5,025 bases of DNA, from the NCBI GenBank assembly GCA_021203805.1, contig JAJQAM010000034.1, forward strand, positions 1 to 5,025, written 5' to 3'. The translations under genes and the position numbers were made by a program. Below, piece after piece: positions 1 to 5,025 of the stretch (its first letter is position 1; every line of letters starts with the position of its first letter). The notes beneath the pieces were generated by a model. That model was not told where the DNA came from and did no database searches. It saw only the letters and a program-made list of their open reading frames with translations. This DNA comes from Coprobacillus sp. (GTDB lineage: Bacteria > Bacillota_I > Bacilli_A > RFN20 > CAG-826).

Positions 1-133
1 AATTGTATTTTTTTATTGAAACATATACTATTTTATAGTAATTTATATATCGGCTATAAGCCAATATATGTATTTATGTCGCTTATAAAAATAGAATATA
101 GAAAAGAAAAGAAAAAATAATAACTAGTTAATT
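1..133 (+). promoter_or_regulatory. AT-rich leader upstream of secDF, with weak promoter candidates
   Basis: No gene is visible here; any upstream gene lies outside the window. The stretch is very AT-rich. The best promoter-like pair I see is TTTATA (32-37), a 17-base spacer and TATAAG (55-60). A TTGAAA at 16-21 and a TATAAA at 84-89 are alternatives without good partners. A purine-rich run of three GAAAA units (101-115) leads up to the start codon, and there is no recognisable AGGAGG-type ribosome site. In such AT-rich DNA, promoter matches arise often by chance, so no single element is secure. A run of seven T at 8-14 could be the tail of an upstream terminator, but its stem would lie outside the window. 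Confidence 0.3.
45..69. repeat. Inverted repeat (hairpin) in the secDF leader
   Basis: ATATAT (45-50), one mismatch, GGCT (52-55), loop ATA, AGCC (59-62), one mismatch, ATATAT (64-69). The GC-paired inner stem with AT-paired outer arms is a clear dyad. No T-tract follows directly, so it is not a convincing terminator. It could be a 5' UTR structure if transcription starts upstream, or an operator. It overlaps the candidate -10 at 55-60. A second, weaker dyad (TACTAT, loop TTT, ATAGTA) lies just upstream at 26-40. Confidence 0.4.
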
Positions 134-2803
134 ATGAGAAAACTCTGGGCTTATATCATTCTTATGTTTACCGCTCTTCTTACCATGGGAGCCTCGATTA
201 CCGCGATTACAGCAAACGCGGAATCTAATATCGAGTATCAAGATGGAAGAGAGATTGTTTTCCGTATCGCTGATAAGGAAGATAAAGATGCTTCCCTAGA
301 TGAGGGGGCGATTGAAGAAGTCTGCGAAATTATGGAGGACAGAATGGAAGCCGCGGAGATTGATGCTTATGAGATAGTCGCTCAAGGCGAAGACACCATT
401 AAAGTGACCTTCTCAAGTAGCTACGCCGCTGACTATGAGAATATGAAGTATTTCCTCTCCTTTAATGGTAGCTTTGCTCTCTCGACGATTGAAGACTCAC
501 CTGTCGCCATAGGAGACGAGCTTCTTACAGATGATGAAGCGTATCTCGATGAAGTGAATAACTTCCCCGCGATTGTTATCCCGGTAAACGTTGATAACGC
601 TCAGTATAAAGAGGTTATCCAGGCCGCTTACGACGAAGTCGATAGAGGCGTAGGAGAGATCTCCTATGAAACCGAAACTAATGAAGACGGAGAGGAAGAA
701 GAAGTGGAAGTCGTAACCACTTATCTCTACCTATGGTGCGACTATGATGTCGATACCGATACCTACTCAAGAACCCAGGAAGAGAGCGAAGACTATGACC
801 CTGATATCGCCTCTAAAGTTATTATGAAGTTCCTCGTAGATGAGGAGCAGTCCTTTTATTTCCCAGATGATGACTATGATAAACTTGTCTCTTATGTTGA
901 TATCGATCAAGATGGAGACGGCTATACAAGCCCAGCGGAGAAAGAATATGCCTACTCTCAGGCTAGGTACTACGTTAATCTATTAAACGCTGATGAGCTC
1001 GATTATAGCGTTACGTTTATATATGAAAGAAACGTCGAAGCGTGGTATGAAAATATCATTAACTACGGTCAGCACGCCTCGATTAACTGGAGCTCCACTC
1101 TAGTGGCCACTCTTGTTGCTCTTGTCGTGGTTTTAATCGCTTTATGCTTTGTCTATAAACTTCTTGCCCCCACCGCCTTTGTCTTAACGCTAGGGTCTTT
1201 ATTTACCGCGGTAGGTATAACCGTGGCACTTAGCGTTGAGTTTAACGTCGGCGCGATAGTGGGCCTTGTCCTAGTCATGCTGGTCTCCGTTATTAGCGCA
1301 GTCCTCTACTTTAATAAGTTTAAGGAGGAGTGCTATAAAGGAAGAAGCCTTAGAAAGGCCACTCAGGATGCCGGGCATAGAAGCCTATGGCCAATCTTTG
1401 ATATGAACCTCGTTCTTATCATTATGGGAGCCTGCGCCTTCCTCCTTGGCGGAACCTATATGGTGGGCTTTAGCTCCGTGTGTGTCTTTGGAGGCCTAGC
1501 CTCCATGATCCTTAACCTTACCTGCCTTAGAGGAGGAACGTGGCTTCTTACCTCTAATATTAAGTGGGAAGGTAGATATGATCTTTTTGGCTGCGACATT
1601 AAGCAGATCCCAGACTCCTCAGTTGGGGAGCAGCCTAAATACGTCGCTCCTTATAGCGATAAATCTCTCACTAAGAGAAGAAAACTATGGGGAATAATTG
1701 GAAGCGCCTTATGTGTCGTTAGCTTTGCTAGTCTTATTACCTTTGGCGTCATTTATGACGGTAACTTCTATAACACAAGAGTGGAAGATCAAACCGCTCA
1801 GATATATTTTGAAACCACAAGTGATACCTCAGTAGTTAATACCGCTTTTGTCCGTCAGTTCCTTACTGATACTTATGTTGTTGGTAGCGAGGAAGATGAA
1901 GAAGGAACCTCTCTATATCTATCATATGTAGAAGAGATCTCTGACTACATGAATACAGAGTATGAAGACGGCGTTTATGTTAATTATTACTACTACGTAG
2001 TAAGCCTAAATGATACCTCAATAGGCGAGGAGACTCTTGCTTACTACGAGGGAAGCCAATTAAGCGAGAGAACCGAGGTCATGAGCCTAGACGAACTTCT
2101 TGACTATGCGCTCGCGCAGGCCGGCGTTGACTCAAAGGCCACGGCATCCGTTAAAAATACGGTGGTGATGAGTAGCTATCAGCCCTCTAACTACCCAGTG
2201 ATACTCGCTACCACGGTAGGCCTACTCGTCTCAAGCGTCTATCTCATGTTTAGATATAGGCCCGCTAGAGGACTTGCCACGATTGCTACAGCCTCGATGA
2301 GCGGACTAGTGACAATCGGCCTCTTCTCACTCTTTAGAGTGCCGGTTTCCTCTCTTGCCACACTGGCCTTGCCCTTTACGGTCACCTTTGCCTTCCTTAT
2401 CGCTATCTTTATCATGAATAAAGATAGAGAGACCGTTCTTGACTCGAAAAAGAAAGAGATTACTCTTCTTGATAGAGAAGAGATTATGGATAAATCAACC
2501 TCAAGCTCTTTCTCTGTCATCTTATTCTGTCTCTGCGTCCTCATCCTTGCGGTTATCTGCTTCTTTGGATTTGGACCGCTTTCAACGTCTCTCGCCTACC
2601 TAGCGATTATTGTCGGAGGGCTACTGGCGACGCTCTTTACGGTAACGCTTCTTGGCCCCACTTATCAGTGGATCTATTCCCTCTTCTATAAGAGAAGAGA
2701 AATAAGAAGAGCGAAACCTCCAAAAGAGAAGAGAAATAAGAAGAAACAAATGGCGAAATCAAGTGAGCCCGAAGAGGCGATCTTCATTGGAATTAATGAT
2801 TAG
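134..2803 (+). CDS. secDF: Fused SecD-SecF protein-export membrane protein (divergent)
   Basis: Accessory subunit of the Sec translocon. In the family it pulls translocating proteins across the membrane from the outer face using the proton gradient. The 889 residues form two SecD/SecF-like halves. The first half has a membrane anchor at about 5-27, a large acidic extracytoplasmic domain at about 30-317 and five helices at about 321-344, 347-367, 373-393, 420-440 and 443-464. After a cytosolic linker, the second half has a helix at about 519-541, an outer domain at about 542-685 and helices at about 687-706, 712-735, 737-761, 792-812 and 818-842. A basic tail closes the protein. Family marks include the 60-95 segment (E..MEDR ... 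GED.I.V.F), the helix-5 D-x-N motif (D423, N425) and the G-F and GxxAS positions at 445-457. The usual charged relay residues of helices 4, 10 and 11 are missing, and an EF-hand-like loop lies at 258-269. The ATG at 134 is the first start after an in-frame TAG at 125 and gives an intact anchor; no Shine-Dalgarno is evident. The family assignment is firm; a full proton-driven function is doubtful. Confidence 0.92.
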   Translation: MRKLWAYIILMFTALLTMGASITAITANAESNIEYQDGREIVFRIADKEDKDASLDEGAIEEVCEIMEDRMEAAEIDAYEIVAQGEDTIKVTFSSSYAADYENMKYFLSFNGSFALSTIEDSPVAIGDELLTDDEAYLDEVNNFPAIVIPVNVDNAQYKEVIQAAYDEVDRGVGEISYETETNEDGEEEEVEVVTTYLYLWCDYDVDTDTYSRTQEESEDYDPDIASKVIMKFLVDEEQSFYFPDDDYDKLVSYVDIDQDGDGYTSPAEKEYAYSQARYYVNLLNADELDYSVTFIYERNVEAWYENIINYGQHASINWSSTLVATLVALVVVLIALCFVYKLLAPTAFVLTLGSLFTAVGITVALSVEFNVGAIVGLVLVMLVSVISAVLYFNKFKEECYKGRSLRKATQDAGHRSLWPIFDMNLVLIIMGACAFLLGGTYMVGFSSVCVFGGLASMILNLTCLRGGTWLLTSNIKWEGRYDLFGCDIKQIPDSSVGEQPKYVAPYSDKSLTKRRKLWGIIGSALCVVSFASLITFGVIYDGNFYNTRVEDQTAQIYFETTSDTSVVNTAFVRQFLTDTYVVGSEEDEEGTSLYLSYVEEISDYMNTEYEDGVYVNYYYYVVSLNDTSIGEETLAYYEGSQLSERTEVMSLDELLDYALAQAGVDSKATASVKNTVVMSSYQPSNYPVILATTVGLLVSSVYLMFRYRPARGLATIATASMSGLVTIGLFSLFRVPVSSLATLALPFTVTFAFLIAIFIMNKDRETVLDSKKKEITLLDREEIMDKSTSSSFSVILFCLCVLILAVICFFGFGPLSTSLAYLAIIVGGLLATLFTVTLLGPTYQWIYSLFYKRREIRRAKPPKEKRNKKKQMAKSSEPEEAIFIGIND
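905..940 (+). other. EF-hand-like calcium loop encoded within secDF
   Basis: Residues 258-269 of SecDF read DQDGDGYTSPAE. Acidic residues stand at loop positions 1, 3, 5 and 12, Gly at 4 and 6, and Ser at 9, which matches the classical 12-residue EF-hand loop (DxDGDGxxxxxE). Position 8 is Thr rather than the usual aliphatic residue, and the flanking helices were not tested. It sits in the predicted extracytoplasmic domain of the SecD half, where calcium would be available. Calcium binding is inferred from the motif alone. Confidence 0.5.
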
Positions 2804-2835
2804 TGTTTATAAGTCTTTATAAACACTTTTCTTTT
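2802..2835 (+). terminator. Probable intrinsic terminator after secDF
   Basis: A perfect 11-bp inverted repeat, AGTGTTTATAA (2802-2812) and TTATAAACACT (2817-2827), with a 4-base GTCT loop, is followed by TTTCTTTT (2828-2835). The left arm begins at the second base of the secDF TAG stop codon, so a ribosome finishing secDF would cover it. The stem has only three G-C pairs, so it may be leaky and let some transcription reach recJ. Confidence 0.7.
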
Positions 2836-2840
2836 ATCTA

Positions 2841-2887
2841 GTTGAGAACAGGGGGGAAAAGGGCTATCCTAATAGGATTATGGATAG
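2841..2887 (+). promoter_or_regulatory. recJ leader: G-runs, candidate promoter and overlapping dyads at the start codon
   Basis: This short leader can be read in two incompatible ways. As a promoter, TTGAGA (2842-2847), 17 bases and TATCCT (2865-2870) would give an almost leaderless recJ mRNA. As a translated leader, AGGGGG (2850-2855) or AAAGGG (2858-2863) would be the ribosome site. These are 24 and 16 bases from the ATG, unless the dyad ATCCTAATAGGAT (2866-2878) folds and shortens the spacing. CTATCC (2864-2869) can instead pair with GGATAG (2882-2887) across the start codon. The AGGA at 2874-2877 is only two bases from the ATG, too close for a normal Shine-Dalgarno. None of these readings is proven. 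Confidence 0.35.
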
Positions 2888-4427
2888 TTTTTATTTTCGT
2901 CTTCTCTCTTACTACGGAATAAGTGAGGCGGACTATAAAGCGCTTACTAAAGAGGTGTCGCTAGCTGATATCTCTTCTTATGAGATTAAAGGGATGGCGA
3001 TGGGGGCCACCCATCTACTCTCCCTCCTAGATAAGAAGATCATGGTTTACGGCGACTACGACGCTGACGGGATTATTTCCACTTCGATCATGGTGAAAAC
3101 CTTTATGATGCTTAATAAAAAGGTGGGCTACTATATTCCGTCTAGATATATAGACGGCTACGGGATAAGTCTAGAAAGAGCTAGGCAAATAGTAGAGAAA
3201 GGCTACGAGGTCGTAATCCTCGTGGATAACGGGCTTAGCGCTCTTGAGGAAGTTAATTACCTAAAAGAGCACGGCGTTACTATTTATATCTTAGACCATC
3301 ATGAAAAAGGGGAAGAGCTTCCAAAGGCGGACTATATCTATGTCCCAAGAGAAGGCGTGGGAGAGACGCCTTTAAGCGCAAGCGAGCTTACTCTTATCTT
3401 CTCTTCATATTTACTAGGTAAATATGATATGTATTTAGTGACGCTAGCGAGTATCTCCGTTATAAGCGATATGATGCCGCTAGTGGGCTTTAATAGAAAC
3501 CTAGTTAGACTCGCTACTAAATCCTATAAAGACGGAACTTATCTTGCGCTTGATCTACTTAAAGAAGATGAAGACTTTACAAGCGAGTCCATCGCGATGA
3601 AAATCGCTCCTAAAATAAACGCCGTGGGAAGAATTAATAAAGATAACACGATAAATAGACTTGTTAAGCTTTTAACGAGCGAAGATGGCTGGGAGATTAA
3701 AAACCTTGCTCAGTGGCTTAATAAGGTTAATAGTGAGAGAAAAGAGATGAGCGATAAGATTGATGACTATCTTAATAGCCATAGTAGGGAAGAAGGGGTT
3801 ATCTCTCTTCCTATATTAGAAGGGCTAAGCGGAATAGCCGCTAATAACGCGCTTCGCCGCTATAAAAGGCCGGTGATCGTCTTATGCGATAGCGATAAAA
3901 GTAAAAATGAATTAAAAGGCTCTATAAGAGCGCCAGAGGGATATGACGTTATTGAAATCCTTGATTCCCTTAAAGATTATTTACTAGTCTACGGCGGGCA
4001 TAAGCTCGCGGGAGGCCTAACTATCGCTAGAGACAAGATAAGCGCCTTCACTGAGGATTTTAATAAGCATGTTTCTCACTATAAAGTCCATAAAGAGATA
4101 GAAAAATCCCTTACTATGAATATTACTGAAATTATACTAGATAACTACTATTTAATATATAAACTAGGTCCTTTTGGGGAGAAATGGGAGTCTCCACTTC
4201 TTAAAATTCCTAGTGTTAGACCTAAAACTTTTACCTTTTCTAGAGATGAGAAGCATATTATTACTTCTCTTTCCATGGAATCCCGTATTGTGGGCTTTAA
4301 TATCTCAAAAGAAGAGATAAATAAACATTCCGCTGTGGATCTATACGGAGAAATGAGACTAAATGACTACCGCGGAGTGAATTACGTCGAGTTTCTGATT
4401 AGAAAATACTCCCCAGTTTATAAGTAG
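2880..4427 (+). CDS. recJ: RecJ-type single-stranded-DNA-specific exonuclease (compact form)
   Basis: Cytosolic DHH-family phosphoesterase. RecJ degrades single-stranded DNA 5' to 3' in recombinational and mismatch/base-excision repair, using two metal ions. The catalytic motifs appear in order: DYDADG (59-64, with D61 and D63), VDNG (115-118, D116), DHH (139-141) and SDMMPL with D197. The bridging motif APKINAVGRI (243-252) corresponds to the usual APRLNAAGRM. The DHHA1 domain runs from about 311 to 395, with GLSGIA (315-320), KGSIR (346-350) and GGHKLAGG (372-379). The last 70 residues or so (about 445-512) resemble the RecJ OB-fold. At 515 residues it is shorter than E. coli RecJ (577) and much shorter than B. 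subtilis RecJ (about 786), but all catalytic motifs are present. The N-terminal region before motif I is brief (about 55 residues). The ATG at 2880 is the first usable start after an in-frame TAA at 2820. Its position between secDF and relA matches the conserved neighbourhood and favours RecJ over other DHH proteins such as nanoRNase. Confidence 0.93.
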   Translation: MDSFYFRLLSYYGISEADYKALTKEVSLADISSYEIKGMAMGATHLLSLLDKKIMVYGDYDADGIISTSIMVKTFMMLNKKVGYYIPSRYIDGYGISLERARQIVEKGYEVVILVDNGLSALEEVNYLKEHGVTIYILDHHEKGEELPKADYIYVPREGVGETPLSASELTLIFSSYLLGKYDMYLVTLASISVISDMMPLVGFNRNLVRLATKSYKDGTYLALDLLKEDEDFTSESIAMKIAPKINAVGRINKDNTINRLVKLLTSEDGWEIKNLAQWLNKVNSERKEMSDKIDDYLNSHSREEGVISLPILEGLSGIAANNALRRYKRPVIVLCDSDKSKNELKGSIRAPEGYDVIEILDSLKDYLLVYGGHKLAGGLTIARDKISAFTEDFNKHVSHYKVHKEIEKSLTMNITEIILDNYYLIYKLGPFGEKWESPLLKIPSVRPKTFTFSRDEKHIITSLSMESRIVGFNISKEEINKHSAVDLYGEMRLNDYRGVNYVEFLIRKYSPVYK

Positions 4428-4430
4428 AGT

Positions 4431-4463
4431 AAAAGAGATTACAATTTGTAATCTTTTTTATTT
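4431..4463 (+). terminator. Probable intrinsic terminator after recJ
   Basis: Four bases after the recJ stop, AAAAGAGATTAC (4431-4442) pairs with GTAATCTTTTTT (4448-4459) around a 5-base AATTT loop. One G-U pair is included, and the right arm merges into the T-tract (4454-4459, then TTT at 4461-4463). The core AGATTACAATTTGTAATCT is a perfect dyad around one central base. The A-run on the left arm would give a T-run on the other strand, so it might work weakly in both directions. The stem is AT-rich and may be leaky. Confidence 0.72.
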
Positions 4464-4474
4464 ATCTTTATAAA
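4446..4474 (+). promoter_or_regulatory. Candidate sigma-A-type promoter for relA/rsh
   Basis: TTGTAA (4446-4451) matches four of six bases of the -35 consensus, and TATAAA (4469-4474) matches five of six of the -10 consensus. The spacer is exactly 17 bases. A start about seven bases after the -10 would give a 5' UTR of roughly 20 bases, enough to hold the TAAGG ribosome site. The -35 lies in the loop and right arm of the recJ terminator, so terminator and promoter share DNA. AT-rich sequence makes chance matches likely, hence moderate confidence. Confidence 0.45.
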
Positions 4475-4484
4475 TTTCCCCTAT

Positions 4485-4505
4485 TAAGGTAAACTTTAAG
4501 TGATG
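4485..4505 (+). promoter_or_regulatory. Ribosome site and tandem GTG-ATG start of relA/rsh
   Basis: TAAGG (4485-4489) matches the 5' part of the Shine-Dalgarno consensus TAAGGAGG. An in-frame TAA at 4497-4499 is followed directly by GTG (4500) and ATG (4503), so translation must begin at one of these two codons or further downstream. The spacer from AAGG is 10 bases to GTG and 13 to ATG. I chose ATG because it is the stronger start codon and because a 5'-shifted Shine-Dalgarno normally has a longer spacer. Confidence 0.55.
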
Positions 4506-5025
4506 GCTAGTAAAGAAAATAAAGCACTTAAAGAAAATGGGGGATATCCAATCCATACTTTTGAAGAGGTGGAAGATGTTTTTTATGAATACATTTCCTC
4601 CCCTTCGGATAGAAAAAAGATAAGAGAGGCCTATGAATTTGCTAAACAAAAGCATGAAGGCCAGTTCCGTATGAGCGGAGAGCCCTATTATCATCACGTT
4701 GTGGAAGTGGCCTATATTATCGCTTCTCTTCACTGCGGGCCGGACACTATAATCGCGGGACTTCTCCATGACTGTGTCGAAGACACAGACACCTCGATTG
4801 AAGAGATTGAGAAAAGGTTTGGTAGTGAAGTCGCTAAGCTCGTTGATAGCGTCACTAAGATTCAAAGATTAAAGCTCTCTCATATGGATAGTGAGGAGTT
4901 TGAAGCGGAGGATCACCGTAAAATCTTTATCGGGATGGCCCGAGATATCAGAGTGATTATTATTAAACTCGCGGATAGACTCCATAACCTCAGAACCCTA
5001 GACTCTCTTCCCTATGAGAGACAAA
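4503..5025 (+). CDS. relA: RelA/SpoT-type (p)ppGpp synthetase/hydrolase, 5' part (cut by window edge)
   Basis: Cytosolic stringent-response enzyme of the long RSH family. It makes (p)ppGpp from ATP and GTP/GDP and breaks it down again. Only 174 codons are present before the window ends. They cover an N-terminal lead (1-40) and most of the HD hydrolase domain. Visible hydrolase residues are R56 in RMSGEPY, H65, H89 and D90 in LLHD, E93-D94, and D158 and N162 in LADRLHN. These correspond to the metal- and substrate-binding residues of the family, so the hydrolase looks intact. LVDSVTK (113-119) and RDIRVIIIKLADRLHNLRTL (147-166) are classical RSH sequences. The synthetase and the C-terminal TGS/ACT domains lie outside the window, so a bifunctional enzyme is expected but not shown. 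It lies 75 bases after recJ, with its own candidate promoter. The family is certain; 'relA' is used for the single long RSH of Bacillota. Confidence 0.93.
   Translation, partial: MASKENKALKENGGYPIHTFEEVEDVFYEYISSPSDRKKIREAYEFAKQKHEGQFRMSGEPYYHHVVEVAYIIASLHCGPDTIIAGLLHDCVEDTDTSIEEIEKRFGSEVAKLVDSVTKIQRLKLSHMDSEEFEAEDHRKIFIGMARDIRVIIIKLADRLHNLRTLDSLPYERQ

Overview
The window carries three plus-strand genes in the order secDF, recJ, relA/rsh. This is the core of a gene neighbourhood that is well conserved in Bacillota (secDF - recJ - apt - relA). The DNA is AT-rich, especially between genes (poly-A/T leaders). Both complete genes end in TAG, and all 12 tryptophans in them are TGG with no in-frame TGA, so UGA is not read as Trp. 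My inference is an uncultured low-GC Bacillota or Mycoplasmatota-like organism outside the UGA=Trp mollicutes. A species cannot be named from this sequence.

Layout: 1-133 is an AT-rich leader with a hairpin and no clear Shine-Dalgarno. 134-2803 encodes an 889-residue fused SecD-SecF membrane protein. 2802-2835 is an AT-rich hairpin with a T-tract that starts inside the secDF stop codon. 2841-2879 is a short leader with G-runs and overlapping dyads at the recJ start. 2880-4427 encodes a compact 515-residue RecJ. 4431-4463 is a second hairpin/T-tract terminator that also holds the -35-like half of a candidate promoter for the next gene. 4503-5025 is the 5' part of a (p)ppGpp synthetase/hydrolase gene, cut by the window edge inside the N-terminal HD (hydrolase) domain.

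The three proteins work in protein export (SecDF), single-strand DNA degradation in repair (RecJ) and the stringent response (RSH). They share a conserved neighbourhood rather than one pathway. A terminator-like hairpin follows each complete gene, so they may be separate transcription units or be linked by read-through. The adenine phosphoribosyltransferase gene (apt) that commonly lies between recJ and relA is absent.

The most unusual point is SecDF. Its 12-helix architecture and one intramembrane D-x-N motif (D423-x-N425) are kept, but the conserved Asp/Asp/Arg proton-relay positions of helices 4, 10 and 11 are replaced by uncharged residues. Its large extracytoplasmic domain also contains a near-perfect EF-hand-type calcium loop. 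I found no mobile element, CRISPR array, tRNA, rRNA or unknown multi-gene system; apart from these points the region is ordinary housekeeping DNA.
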